62,803 nt of DNA from Acidobacteriota bacterium (GTDB lineage Bacteria; Acidobacteriota; Blastocatellia; Pyrinomonadales; Pyrinomonadaceae), in the NCBI GenBank assembly GCA_029557535.1, contig JAKQII010000390.1:1-62803 (forward strand). The letters are read 5' to 3'. This document shows, in pieces, positions 30,629 through 40,553 of this stretch. Both the position numbers and the translations under genes were made by a program. Within the stretch, counting starts at the first letter, position 1, and the number at the start of each line of letters is the position of its first letter. The notes beneath the pieces were generated by a model. The model saw only the letters and a program-made list of their open reading frames with translations, was not told the origin of the DNA and made no database searches.

Positions 30629-31870
30629 TTAACGCGCGCCGCGACCTCCGAACGGCCCCGACGAGATCGTTTGAATGATCGGCATATAGATCGCGAGCAA
30701 AATGACGATAACGACAATCGCCATCAGGATCAGAATAATCGGTTCAAGCAGCGTCATGAGCTGTTCGAGACGCACTTCGGATTCGGCGTCGTAGAAATTC
30801 GCGACCTCATCGAGCATTTCCCGCAGGCTTCCCGAACTTTCCCCGATCCCGATCATATCGAGCGCAAGTTCCGGCAGCCACGCCGCCTGAGTCAGCGCTT
30901 CCGTAAATCCGCGCCCCTCGCGGATCAACGGCAACACTCCCTGGCTGCGGCGGCGGAGCTCGAGGTTACCGATGGCCTGCGAGGCGATGTCCCATGCATC
31001 CGGCACGGTGATGCCACCCGAAAGAAGCGTCGAGAGCGAGCGCGCGAGCTGCGCCACGGTCATCTGCTTGATCAGGCTTCCGGCCAGCGGCAGCCGGAGC
31101 AGGATCTTGTCGAGAATAAGTCTGCCGTTCGGTGTCCGGATCCAGACATAAAGACCGAGGACAACGACGATCAGAACGGGCAGAATCCACCAGATGTTGT
31201 TTGCAAGGGCCGACGAAACCGCGAGTACGACAACCGTAATGGTCGGAAGGCCCGCCCGAGTGTTCAGGTTCTTGAACAGATCGGACATCCGCGGAATGAT
31301 GTAAAGCGTGAGGAACGACACCATGAACGTCGCGGCGACGAGCAGGAACGCCGGATACGCGAGCGCACCGCGGAGCTTTCGGCTGACCGCGACGCTTCGT
31401 TTCAAATAATTGACGTACCGCGCGAGCACCTCGTCGAGCGCGCCCGATTTTTCGCCTGAAAGCAGCGATGCGGTGTAAATCCTCGGGAAAACACCCTGGG
31501 ACTCAAACGCGTCGGAAAGCGGAATACCGCTCTTGATCTTGTCCTCGACGTCCGCGAGGATTCTTTGCAAAGCAGACGACGCGGACCGCTTTTTCAGCAA
31601 GTTGATCGACTGAAGCACCGGAATTCCGGCTCGAAGCAACGCGGAGAGCTGCTGGTTGAAGAGCAAGAAATCCCCCTGCTTGACCCGGCTCTTTCGCGAC
31701 TTCCCCCCGGAAATGACCGCCGACAGGCCGTTTTCAGCGGTTTCGACCTTGAAAACGCGAAAGCCCTCGTGCTCGAGTTGTTCTTTGGCTTCGTTGGCAC
31801 CGCCGGCCTCGACGACCCGAGTGACGACTTCTCCTGAAGGCGTGCCCAAACGACAGATGAATTCGGCCAT
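30629..31870 (-). CDS. GspF/PilC-type inner-membrane platform protein
   Basis: GspF is the polytopic platform on which the ATPase acts. Two GspF cytoplasmic repeats surround transmembrane helices near residues 160-190, 210-235 and 380-405; LLFNQQLSALLRAGIPVLQS and AQLARSLSTLLSGGITVPDA are the paired signature blocks. I place the start at ATG 31870 (MAEFICRLGTPSGEV, 413 aa), which matches the family start; a TTG at 31927 would add 19 unrelated residues. It heads the secretion operon. No strong ribosome site is visible. Confidence 0.94.
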   Translation of the reverse strand: MAEFICRLGTPSGEVVTRVVEAGGANEAKEQLEHEGFRVFKVETAENGLSAVISGGKSRKSRVKQGDFLLFNQQLSALLRAGIPVLQSINLLKKRSASSALQRILADVEDKIKSGIPLSDAFESQGVFPRIYTASLLSGEKSGALDEVLARYVNYLKRSVAVSRKLRGALAYPAFLLVAATFMVSFLTLYIIPRMSDLFKNLNTRAGLPTITVVVLAVSSALANNIWWILPVLIVVVLGLYVWIRTPNGRLILDKILLRLPLAGSLIKQMTVAQLARSLSTLLSGGITVPDAWDIASQAIGNLELRRRSQGVLPLIREGRGFTEALTQAAWLPELALDMIGIGESSGSLREMLDEVANFYDAESEVRLEQLMTLLEPIILILMAIVVIVILLAIYMPIIQTISSGPFGGRGAR

Positions 31871-32179
31871 AGCTGTTCGGTTTGTGAAATGAGGGAGCTC
31901 ATCCGGAGTCGCCGTTGCCTGCGACAAACAGATGAAATCGGAAACTGCAAGGCGGAATCTGGTCCGGTCGACATCAAATCCGCGCGGCTGAAGATTTCTA
32001 GCTCCGGCTTTCGAAAACCGCTGGGATTATAACACGCGCATCGGGCCAAAATGTTCCCGCACCTGTCAAATTTCGCCACCGGCCGAAACAACCTCTTTAC
32101 AAAAGTTTACATCGAAGAATTGTCTTGCGGAAAGAATGCTGGTTACTTAGAATAGTTGAACCGTGAACCCGAAGAATCT
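31871..32179. other. divergent promoter gap between gspF and VWFA gene
   Basis: No gene is supported. The gap holds the plus-strand promoter candidate at 32125-32153 and the shared 17-nt motif at 32087-32103. The promoter for the secretion operon should also be here, but I could not define it. Confidence 0.5.
32125..32153 (+). promoter_or_regulatory. promoter candidate for the VWFA genes
   Basis: TTGCGG (32125-32130) and TAGAAT (32148-32153) are 17 nt apart and 26 nt upstream of the chosen start codon. The -10 is good, the -35 is weak, and TTTACA motifs lie just upstream. Confidence 0.4.
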
Positions 32180-33178
32180 ATGGCTGTAATTCGACGCCTT
32201 GAATCCGGCAGGCCAATTGTCTCGCTGGTGGTCTTTTGTGTTTTGGCATTACTGTTTGCCTCGGCCGTTGAACTTCGCGCGCAAACGCCCACGCCGACAC
32301 CTCAATTGCAAAGCGTCGAGGACAAGGGAACCGTCAAGGTCAGGGTTGACCTCGTAACTTTGACGCTCACCGTCACCGATCTGTACGGGCGGTATGTCTC
32401 CGGGCTCAGCAAGAACGCGTTCACCGTCTTCGACAATGGCGTCGAGCAGGAGATCACGTATTTCAGCGATACCGACGCACCGGTTTCGCTTGGCATACTT
32501 TTCGACGTCTCGGACTCGATGAGCGGCACCAAGATCGCCAAGGCGCGGCACGCTCTCGAGCGTTTCATCAACACCAGCCATCCCAACGACGAGTACTTCC
32601 TGATCGCCTTCAACAACCGCGCGCAACTGTTGCTCGACCGGACACGAAACGGCGAGGCGGTGCTCGATAAGCTGACCTTGGTCAATCCGCGCAACAATAC
32701 CGCACTTTATGACGCGTGCTATCTCGGTATCGAAAAAGTAACGCGGGGCACGCATCAGAAGAAGGCGATGCTGATCATCAGCGACGGTCAGGACAATGCT
32801 TCCAGGTACAATTTCGGCGAGGTTCGCCGGCTCATGAAAGAATCGGACGTCGTCGTTTACGCCGTCGGCATTCTCGACGGGCGTGACTCCGGAAGCTCGG
32901 AAGGAATGCTCGGCAAGGCTTTTCTCGACGAATTGACGAGCGTTACGGGCGGCAAGGCGTTCTATCCGGAAACCGATGTCGAGATGGACGAGATCTTCGA
33001 ACGGATCGCGCTCGAATTAAGACATCAGTATTCAATCGGTTACGTCCCCGAAGATTTCCAAACCGACGGAAAATGGCATAAAGTCAAAGTTAAGGTCAAA
33101 CCTCCGCGAGGGTTGCCGCGTCTAACGGTACGCAGCCGTGAGGGTTATTTTGCTACCCCGTTGACCGATTACAAGTAA
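32180..33178 (+). CDS. exported VWFA-domain protein, acidobacterial type (1)
   Basis: A signal peptide (LVVFCVLALLFASAVELRAQ, ending about residue 35) and a short Pro/Thr linker are followed by a beta-domain (VRVDLVTLTLTVTDLYGRYV) and a von Willebrand factor A domain with the MIDAS motif D-V-S-D-S (109-113). The layout matches the VWFA-related family abundant in Acidobacteria, thought to act in protein-protein contacts outside the inner membrane. Start ATG 32180 is chosen over TTG 32156. The second copy begins 15 nt downstream. Confidence 0.9.
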   Translation: MAVIRRLESGRPIVSLVVFCVLALLFASAVELRAQTPTPTPQLQSVEDKGTVKVRVDLVTLTLTVTDLYGRYVSGLSKNAFTVFDNGVEQEITYFSDTDAPVSLGILFDVSDSMSGTKIAKARHALERFINTSHPNDEYFLIAFNNRAQLLLDRTRNGEAVLDKLTLVNPRNNTALYDACYLGIEKVTRGTHQKKAMLIISDGQDNASRYNFGEVRRLMKESDVVVYAVGILDGRDSGSSEGMLGKAFLDELTSVTGGKAFYPETDVEMDEIFERIALELRHQYSIGYVPEDFQTDGKWHKVKVKVKPPRGLPRLTVRSREGYFATPLTDYK

Positions 33179-33193
33179 ACTGACCGACAAACA

Positions 33194-34252
33194 ATGAAAC
33201 GCAAGAGCTTATTTCTTCTGATGCCGGCCCTGAGTCTGATTCTCATACCGGCATTTTTCAATTTCTTCGGCGCACAGGCGCAGACACCGACACCGCAAAA
33301 GTCGCCGACCCCGACACCGACCCCTGTCGAAGACGAGGGAACGATCACCATCGAGACCGAACTCGTTAACCTCAACGTGCGCGTCATCGATCGCAACAAT
33401 CGTCCGATCAACAGTTTGCGAAAGGACGATTTCAGAGTATTCGAGGACAATGTGCCGCAGGAGATCGAGGCATTTTCGAAGGCCGAGGTCCCGACGAATT
33501 ACGCCCTTGTTATCGACAATTCAGGATCGCTTCGGATGCAGCTCGACAAGGTCATCGAAGCGAGCAAGATCATTATCAACACAAACAAGCCCGACGATGA
33601 AACAAGCGTGATCCGGTTCGTCGATTCGGAAAATATCGAGATCGCACAGGAGTTCACTTCGAACAAGTCGGATCTGACCGACGCTCTCGACAATCTCTAT
33701 ATTCAGGGCGGTCAGACGGCGATCATCGATGCGGTTTATCTCGCGGCGCAACGCGTTGACGAGTACGAGAAATCACGCAATCCGAACGACAAGAAACGGC
33801 GCGCGCTGATTCTCGTCAGCGACGGCGAGGATCGAGATAGCTTTTACAACGAGCAGCAGCTTTTTGAGCTCCTTCGCGAATCCGAGGTCCAGATCTACGC
33901 GATCGGATTCGTCAACGAGCTGAGCAAGGAAGGGGGATTCATCAGCAAAAGCCCGCAGACGAAGGCCAAGAATTTTCTTGAGAGACTGGCGAAGGAGACA
34001 GGCGGAAAGGTCTATTTCCCGAATATGCTCAGCGAATTGAACGGAATCGCTTCCGACATCGCGAGCGAACTCCGGACACAGTATCTGATCAGCTATTACC
34101 CGACGAACACCGAAAAAGACGGTTCGTTCCGCACGATCAAGGTCAACGTGACGGACGGCCCGAACAAGGAAAAGCGGATCGCACTGACGCGCTCGGGCCG
34201 GAAGGCGAACACGGACTCAAAGCCAACTATCTCCAACCAGAAACCCCAATAG
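33194..34252 (+). CDS. exported VWFA-domain protein, acidobacterial type (2)
   Basis: It is a paralogue of the preceding gene with the same order: signal peptide (1-29), TPTP linker, N-terminal beta-domain (IETELVNLNVRVIDRNNRPI), then a VWFA domain with MIDAS D-N-S-G-S (108-112), VSDGEDRDS and the C-terminal YLISYYPTN block that also occurs in copy 1 as YSIGYVP. Both MIDAS motifs are intact, so metal-dependent ligand binding is plausible for both. The pair form an operon closed by a bidirectional terminator. Confidence 0.9.
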   Translation: MKRKSLFLLMPALSLILIPAFFNFFGAQAQTPTPQKSPTPTPTPVEDEGTITIETELVNLNVRVIDRNNRPINSLRKDDFRVFEDNVPQEIEAFSKAEVPTNYALVIDNSGSLRMQLDKVIEASKIIINTNKPDDETSVIRFVDSENIEIAQEFTSNKSDLTDALDNLYIQGGQTAIIDAVYLAAQRVDEYEKSRNPNDKKRRALILVSDGEDRDSFYNEQQLFELLRESEVQIYAIGFVNELSKEGGFISKSPQTKAKNFLERLAKETGGKVYFPNMLSELNGIASDIASELRTQYLISYYPTNTEKDGSFRTIKVNVTDGPNKEKRIALTRSGRKANTDSKPTISNQKPQ

Positions 34253-34273
34253 AATCACCAGTTTCGGAAAAAG

Positions 34274-34310
34274 AAAAAGTGTCGCGACGTCGAATCCGCG
34301 ACACTTTTTT
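34274..34310. terminator. bidirectional intrinsic terminator
   Basis: AAAAAGTGTCGCG (34274-34286) is fully complementary to CGCGACACTTTTT (34297-34309). It lies between the stop of the second VWFA gene (plus) and the stop of the BMC operon (minus at 34326), and both directions end in a T run. Confidence 0.92.
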
Positions 34311-34325
34311 CAGTTGTTCGGAGAT

Positions 34326-34643
34326 CTACTCGGGAACCGACCCGGAGATCTTCTTGCGGTTCGTTTCACCGGTCTCGATAACGGGAATCCCGTCCGAGAC
34401 CTCTTCGTGCGGACGCGGAATGACGTGAACGGCGATAACGGTACCAACCCGGCGCCCGGCGGCGGCGCCTGCGTCGACCGCGGCTTTTACGGCGCCCACC
34501 TCTCCGCGCACGATCGCCGTGACCAAACCGGCATCGATCCTCTCATAGCCGACGAGCGTCACGTTGGCGGCCTTGACCATCGCGTCGGCCGCTTCGATCA
34601 TCGCCACCAAGCCAAAACATTCAACCATTCCAAGTGCTTGCAC
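34326..34643 (-). CDS. bacterial microcompartment hexameric shell protein (BMC-H), distal copy
   Basis: A single BMC domain (residues about 3-85) carries the PduA/EutM-type blocks [46 protein letters not shown] and HVIPRPH. Six copies would form a flat hexamer with a central pore, tiling the microcompartment shell. A 20-residue polar tail ([18 protein letters not shown]) extends beyond the fold. The start is GTG 34643 with GAGGT 8 nt upstream. It is the last gene of the five-gene BMC operon. Confidence 0.95.
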   Translation of the reverse strand: MQALGMVECFGLVAMIEAADAMVKAANVTLVGYERIDAGLVTAIVRGEVGAVKAAVDAGAAAGRRVGTVIAVHVIPRPHEEVSDGIPVIETGETNRKKISGSVPE

Positions 34644-34667
34644 GTTGTGTTACCTCACAGTTAAGTG

Positions 34668-35153
34668 TCAGTCCGACCAACTCGATCCGGAGTCGGAAGA
34701 CGAAGATCCGGAATCATCGCTCGACGAACCGGAATCATATGAGGACGATCCGGAATCGTATGATGCGGATCCGGAATCGAAGCCTGCGGACCCAGAATCA
34801 AATCCGCCCGCCCCCGATTCGAAAGCCGGGCTTCCCGAATCGGATGAACTGAACGAATCAGCGTCAGCCGGTCCGGCGCCGACATTCAGTTGCGACTCGC
34901 CCGACGATCCGAAATCATCTGTGGATGTGACGGGATCATTCCGTAAAATGTCCGGATTCCCCGCAACTGCGGTACCCTCGTAATCGAAATCGTCATCGTC
35001 ATCATCGTCAACCGCTGCATGGCCTGACGAACCTGCCGAAAACGACCGACGGCGGAGCGAGCGACGTCGCCTGAAGACAAACCAAACAAGAAGGGCAAGA
35101 AATGCCGCGCCGGCAAAAATGGCGAAAAAGAAAACAAGGATCGCGATTTCCAT
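34668..35153 (-). CDS. single-pass membrane protein with Ser/Asp/Gly heptad repeats, in BMC operon
   Basis: The N-terminal helix (EIAILVFFFAIFAGAAFLAL, then LVWFVF) is followed by an Arg cluster (RRRRSLRRRSF), an acidic run (seven Asp near residue 50), and from about residue 115 a low-complexity tail of seven-residue units such as FDSGSAG, FDSGSAS, YDSGSSS, ending SDSGSSWSD. The topology puts the tail in the cytoplasm. I do not recognise a family. It lies between the zinc-ribbon gene (9 nt) and the distal shell gene (24 nt), so it is co-transcribed with BMC genes. A tether or scaffold role is only inference. Confidence 0.7.
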   Translation of the reverse strand: MEIAILVFFFAIFAGAAFLALLVWFVFRRRRSLRRRSFSAGSSGHAAVDDDDDDDFDYEGTAVAGNPDILRNDPVTSTDDFGSSGESQLNVGAGPADADSFSSSDSGSPAFESGAGGFDSGSAGFDSGSASYDSGSSSYDSGSSSDDSGSSSSDSGSSWSD

Positions 35154-35162
35154 ATCAACGAA

Positions 35163-35621
35163 TCACTTCAAGTACGAGGCTACCATATAGACAGAGGCAA
35201 CCAGCAGCAGCATGATCACCGTCGCCAGAATGAATTTGAGGTTTGGGCCCGGATCGGGCTCTTCCCAAACTACCTCGACATTCCGCCGTTCGATGGTCTT
35301 TCCTTTTCTTCGCAGACTCGCCGCGGTTCGCAGTTTGGCCTCTTCGGCGATCCCGGGCTTGGGCGTCGTTTCATCAGCGGGAGTTTCATCAACGATCGTC
35401 TTCTTCGTTTTCTTGTCCAAGCGGTTCGTCTCGAATTTCTTCGAGTCGACTATGTCGGCGCGAAACCATGCCTCATTGGCGGCCGAGCGGGTCCGAGATT
35501 TCTCCGTTGCGACCGATTCCGGAGCAACGGGACCGCCGCAGTTATAGCAATAAAGCGATCCCGCACGTATGTCGGCTCCGCAAGCCTCACAAACCGGGGT
35601 TTGAACCACTGAATCAGTCAT
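35163..35621 (-). CDS. zinc-ribbon, C-terminal tail-anchored protein in BMC operon
   Basis: The N-terminus has a C-x2-C ... C-x2-C zinc ribbon (CEACGADIRAGSLYCYNCGG, residues about 10-29). A charged, probably disordered middle (30-125, Lys/Glu/Thr-rich) leads to one C-terminal helix (ILATVIMLLLVASVYMVASY), so the protein is tail-anchored with its zinc ribbon in the cytoplasm. The specific function is unknown. It follows the aldehyde dehydrogenase gene by 21 nt and precedes the Ser/Asp/Gly protein by 9 nt, and both are absent from textbook BMC loci. Confidence 0.75.
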   Translation of the reverse strand: MTDSVVQTPVCEACGADIRAGSLYCYNCGGPVAPESVATEKSRTRSAANEAWFRADIVDSKKFETNRLDKKTKKTIVDETPADETTPKPGIAEEAKLRTAASLRRKGKTIERRNVEVVWEEPDPGPNLKFILATVIMLLLVASVYMVASYLK

Positions 35622-35642
35622 TGGACTTAACTAACGGGGGCG

Positions 35643-37346
35643 TCATTTGATCACCGAGAAAATATCCTTTTCATCACCAAGATCGCGGGCCGCGGGCGTC
35701 ACGATCGTTTTTGGTGATATGTAGATGCGTCGGCCCGTCTCCACTGCCGAACGAACATCCGATTCGCTCACAAAATCAACCGGAACCGTCGTGCTTTCAG
35801 GCTCGCCCGAATGCGGCCGAAGTTCGTGGATCACGGTTTTTACCGGGCCGGTCTCGACCGGTTCGGCCGCCGCCAAAGGCTCAGCCGGTGCCACTTCCGA
35901 GAGCTTCCGGCCGAGGAAGCTGTCAACGAGCTTGGCGATCTCGATCCGTCGATCAAGTGTCTTCGCCGCGGGCCGGACAGTTGATGTCTTCGCACCGGAA
36001 ATCGGCTTCGTTTCGAAGGCGACCCGCTTGATGTCCATCAGATGGATCGGCGAGACGTTGTCGCTCGTCACGTTTCCGCCCCAGGACCCGCACCCGAGCG
36101 TCATCGACGGAGCGAGATCGGTCGAAAACCCGATCGCTCCGTGCGTCGTCGGTGAATTGATCACGATACGTGACGCCGGCATCTGCGCTCCGAAGCGGAT
36201 CGCCGCCTCACGCGACTCGGTATGCATTCCGGCCGTATGCCCCATTCCTCCGAATTTAAGGATCTCCTTGCAACGACTGGCGCCGGCCTCAATTCCGTCA
36301 GCGACGAAAAACGCAAGTGACGGCGAGAGTTTTTCGATTGACCACGGAAAGTCGCGCCCAACGCCGCCGCAATCCGCAATGAGGCAACGCGTTCCACCCG
36401 GAATTGCGACGCCCGCAAGGTTCGCGATGAACTCGGCGGACTTGCCGACGATTTTCGAGTTGAGCGTCCGCTGCGGCGTAAGCAATACCTCGCCGACTTT
36501 TTCCGCCTCGGCCGGGCCAAGGATATGCGCGCCCTGCCTTTCAAATTCCCGTCGGACGGCCTCGGCGACGGGTGCATCGCAAACGACCGACTGTTCCGAG
36601 GCGCATATGGTTCCATTGTCGAAACAAGTTCCGGTCAGTATATCCGAAACTGCCTTCGCGACGTTGGCGGAACGGTCCACGAACACCGGGACGTTTCCCG
36701 GCCCGACTCCGAACGCCGGCTTCCCCGACGAATATGCCGCACGGACCAAACCGATCCCCCCGGTGGCGAGGATCACGGCCGTGCGTTTGTGTTTCATCAA
36801 CGACTCTGTTCCCTCGAGAGCCGAGGTCGTCAGACACTGTATGGCATCGGGCGGAAGCCCTTCGTGCACGGCCGCCTCCCTCATGACCCTGGCAGTTTCG
36901 GCGATGCAACGCGCGGCCGACGGATGCGGGGAAAGCACGATCGTATTCCGTGATTTGATCGCGATAAGAACCTTGAAGATCGCGGTCGATGTCGGATTCG
37001 TCGACGGGATGATTGCCGCAACGACGCCGCGTGGACTCGCGATCTCGACGACGCTCCCACGATCGGCAACAACGCCAACAGTTTTCAGGTCACGAAACGC
37101 ATTCCAGACGTCTTCAGCCGCAAACCTGTTTTTCTCGCGCTTGTCCTCGGCCTTTCCGAATCCGGTCTCGTCATGCGCCATCTGACCCAACCGGGCCGAT
37201 TCGGCAAGCGCGGCGCGCGACATCGCGTCGCAGATCCGATCGACCTTGTCCTGATCAAATCGAGCAACCTGGCCAAACGCAAGGTGCGCGGCCTCGACCG
37301 CGTCCCTCGCTTCCTGTTGTGAAACCAGATCCTTATGCTCCGACAT
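35643..37346 (-). CDS. acylating (CoA-dependent) aldehyde dehydrogenase with C-terminal extension, BMC-associated
   Basis: The enzyme oxidises an aldehyde to acyl-CoA with NAD and CoA, the central step of aldehyde-processing microcompartments (EutE/PduP class). The Rossmann domain shows [20 protein letters not shown]; the catalytic Cys248 is in [12 protein letters not shown], with [10 protein letters not shown]-like and LGCGSWGGN blocks present. The catalytic body ends about residue 445. A 120-residue extension follows: Pro/Ala linker, amphipathic helix [19 protein letters not shown] (464-482), a second linker, then [16 protein letters not shown] ... TPAARDL (523-556). The helix resembles an encapsulation peptide. 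I use ATG 37346; ATG 37382 is possible and would overlap nothing critical. Confidence 0.93.
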   Translation of the reverse strand: MSEHKDLVSQQEARDAVEAAHLAFGQVARFDQDKVDRICDAMSRAALAESARLGQMAHDETGFGKAEDKREKNRFAAEDVWNAFRDLKTVGVVADRGSVVEIASPRGVVAAIIPSTNPTSTAIFKVLIAIKSRNTIVLSPHPSAARCIAETARVMREAAVHEGLPPDAIQCLTTSALEGTESLMKHKRTAVILATGGIGLVRAAYSSGKPAFGVGPGNVPVFVDRSANVAKAVSDILTGTCFDNGTICASEQSVVCDAPVAEAVRREFERQGAHILGPAEAEKVGEVLLTPQRTLNSKIVGKSAEFIANLAGVAIPGGTRCLIADCGGVGRDFPWSIEKLSPSLAFFVADGIEAGASRCKEILKFGGMGHTAGMHTESREAAIRFGAQMPASRIVINSPTTHGAIGFSTDLAPSMTLGCGSWGGNVTSDNVSPIHLMDIKRVAFETKPISGAKTSTVRPAAKTLDRRIEIAKLVDSFLGRKLSEVAPAEPLAAAEPVETGPVKTVIHELRPHSGEPESTTVPVDFVSESDVRSAVETGRRIYISPKTIVTPAARDLGDEKDIFSVIK

Positions 37347-37417
37347 TTGAACGAGAAAGCGGCCGGCGGGCGCGCTTTGCATCAGCGCGTGTACACCGGC
37401 CGACTAAGGATTTCAAT

Positions 37418-37774
37418 CTACTTGCCGGGCTTTTCGCCCGAACCGATCTGCCGGCCACCGCCCTTGAGCGCCTTTTCGTCCGGCGAATATCCGACTGCGC
37501 CGCCCTTTGGCAGGCACTTTTCAACTTCGTTGTGCGGCCTCGGAATGACATGCACCGAAATCAATTCGCCGACGCGGCGCGCCGCAGCGGCCCCGGCATC
37601 GGTCGCCGCCTTCACCGCGCCGACGTCTCCGCGGACAAAAATCGTGACATAACCGGCGCCGATGTACTCCTTGCCGATCAGCTGCACGTTGGCCGCTTTG
37701 ACCATCGCGTCGGCGGCTTCGACCGCACCGACAAATCCTTTGGTTTCAACCATTCCGAGTGCTTCAAGACTCAT
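37418..37774 (-). CDS. bacterial microcompartment hexameric shell protein (BMC-H), proximal copy
   Basis: The 118-aa protein is a typical [64 protein letters not shown] and [20 protein letters not shown] Gly/Lys tail follows from about residue 95. It heads the BMC operon with AGAGG 8 nt before ATG 37774, and the aldehyde dehydrogenase gene starts 35-71 nt downstream. With the distal copy it gives two different hexamers for the shell. No pentamer (BMC-P) or trimer (BMC-T) gene is in the window. Confidence 0.96.
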   Translation of the reverse strand: MSLEALGMVETKGFVGAVEAADAMVKAANVQLIGKEYIGAGYVTIFVRGDVGAVKAATDAGAAAARRVGELISVHVIPRPHNEVEKCLPKGGAVGYSPDEKALKGGGRQIGSGEKPGK

Positions 37775-37895
37775 GTTGGATTCCTCTCAGAAAAAAGATT
37801 TTTCAATTCTAATACAAGACTTTGGTAAAGCCTAAACGTACCATGCCAACTCTTTTCTAAGCAAGCGAGAGACCCGACAAAAAGCCTTGAAACGA

Positions 37896-37925
37896 TTGAC
37901 ATTCGCGGTTTAGGGGCGATATATT
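37896..37925 (+). promoter_or_regulatory. promoter for the rodZ-like gene
   Basis: TTGACA (37896-37901) and TATATT (37920-37925) are 18 nt apart, 80 nt before the start codon at 38005. The BMC operon starts divergently at 37774, so its promoter lies in the same gap. Confidence 0.55.
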
Positions 37926-38004
37926 TCAACATTAAGTTTCGCTTGATCTTAGCCGCATTTACGGCTCTCGAAATCAGCTTTCGGGGCGCGAAAATGTTCA
38001 AAGA

Positions 38005-38823
38005 ATGTCACAATCCCTTGGTGAAAAACTCAGGCAGCTTCGCGAGGAGCGCGGCATCTCGATAAGTGAGGTCGCGGAGCAAACCCGGATCTCGGCACAT
38101 TATCTCGATTGTATTGAGAACGACGACTACCGAACGCTGCCCGGAGGTATTTTCAACAAGGGTTTCGTCAAATCATACGCCAAGTATGTCGGCCTCGACG
38201 AGCAAGAGGCGTTGCAGGACTACGCCAAGATCGTCGCCCAGAGCGAAGCGGCAGGCGGCGAAGACAATAAGAGCTACAAACCCGAAGTTCTTACCGACGA
38301 CCGTTCTTCATCGATGATTCCGACGCTGCTCATTGCGGTCATCATCCTTGGATTGATGACGTGGGGCCTGCTCAAACTCGTCGATTACATCCAGAATCAG
38401 CCTGCTGCCGCGCCGACGGCGAATACCGATACGTCGGCGACGAACACAAGTGCGACCCCGTCGCCGTCACAAACGCCTGCAATCGCGCTTAACGAGATCA
38501 AGGTCGAATTCAAAGCGTTGAGCGAAACGATCTCGGTTGCGGCAACGATCGACGGCCAATCGTCGTCGAAGAATATCGCGCCCGACGGTCCAGAGACGTT
38601 CACTGCTCAAAACAGCCTTAAACTGCGGTATTATCGCGGCTTTGCGGACAAAGTCGCGCTGACTGTGAACGGCAAGCCGGTAACGCCGCCTCCGGCTCCG
38701 CCGAAAGGAAACGGTGTCGAGATCGAGATTACCAAAGCGAATCTTGCTCAGATCGTTCAGTCGGGCCAGATCGTGAACGAAATATCCGGCGCTTCGAACT
38801 CGAACAATGCCGCCAACCGATAA
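38005..38823 (+). CDS. RodZ-like helix-turn-helix membrane protein
   Basis: An Xre/Cro-type HTH (residues about 8-65: LREERGISISEVAEQTRISAHYLDCIENDDY ... GGIFNKGFVKSYAKYVGLD pattern) is followed by a transmembrane helix (about 104-126), a Thr/Ala linker and a C-terminal DUF4115-like periplasmic domain (about 165-240). RodZ organises MreB and so cell shape; in other phyla this layout may act as a regulator only. The gene stands alone between the divergent BMC operon and guaB, and a terminator follows. Confidence 0.88.
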   Translation: MSQSLGEKLRQLREERGISISEVAEQTRISAHYLDCIENDDYRTLPGGIFNKGFVKSYAKYVGLDEQEALQDYAKIVAQSEAAGGEDNKSYKPEVLTDDRSSSMIPTLLIAVIILGLMTWGLLKLVDYIQNQPAAAPTANTDTSATNTSATPSPSQTPAIALNEIKVEFKALSETISVAATIDGQSSSKNIAPDGPETFTAQNSLKLRYYRGFADKVALTVNGKPVTPPPAPPKGNGVEIEITKANLAQIVQSGQIVNEISGASNSNNAANR

Positions 38824-38882
38824 GATTGAAATGTTTTTTGGGGACAAAGGTACGAAATTTAAGGCACTCAAAAGCCTAACCG

Positions 38883-38906
38883 CGCCCGCGACAGAGCGGG
38901 CGTTTT
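38883..38906 (+). terminator. intrinsic terminator after rodZ-like gene
   Basis: CGCCCGC (38883-38889) pairs with GCGGGCG (38896-38902) around GACAGA, followed by TTTT. It separates the rodZ-like gene from guaB. Confidence 0.75.
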
Positions 38907-38938
38907 CATTGGGACCGAGAATAACCCTCATCCCTTGA

Positions 38939-40420
<1,482 letters not shown>

Positions 40421-40427
40421 GGCATTC

Positions 40428-40515
40428 GGGATTTCGGATTCGGACTGCGAATTTGGGGTTGAGTTTTGAGTTCCGCCTTCAGGCGACCGTTTCGTTTGGG
40501 AATTGGGATTCCGTA
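40428..40515. repeat. degenerate GGGATTT-type intergenic repeat
   Basis: The gap between convergent guaB and the ABC-F gene contains CGGGATTTCGGATTCGGA and GGGAATTGGGATTCCG stretches related to the palindromic repeat at 14715-14809. This copy is eroded and its two arms no longer pair fully. Confidence 0.5.
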
Positions 40516-40553
40516 TCGAAGAGCGATATCTCAACCGCCACATGATTGGAACC

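Noticed and set aside
35725-37185. 486-aa plus-strand frame
   Set aside because: Antisense shadow of the aldehyde dehydrogenase; Ser/Arg/Pro-rich composition without motifs.
37771-38001. 76-aa minus-strand frame upstream of the BMC operon
   Set aside because: It overlaps the BMC-H start codon region and the rodZ promoter, and lacks a ribosome site and family likeness.
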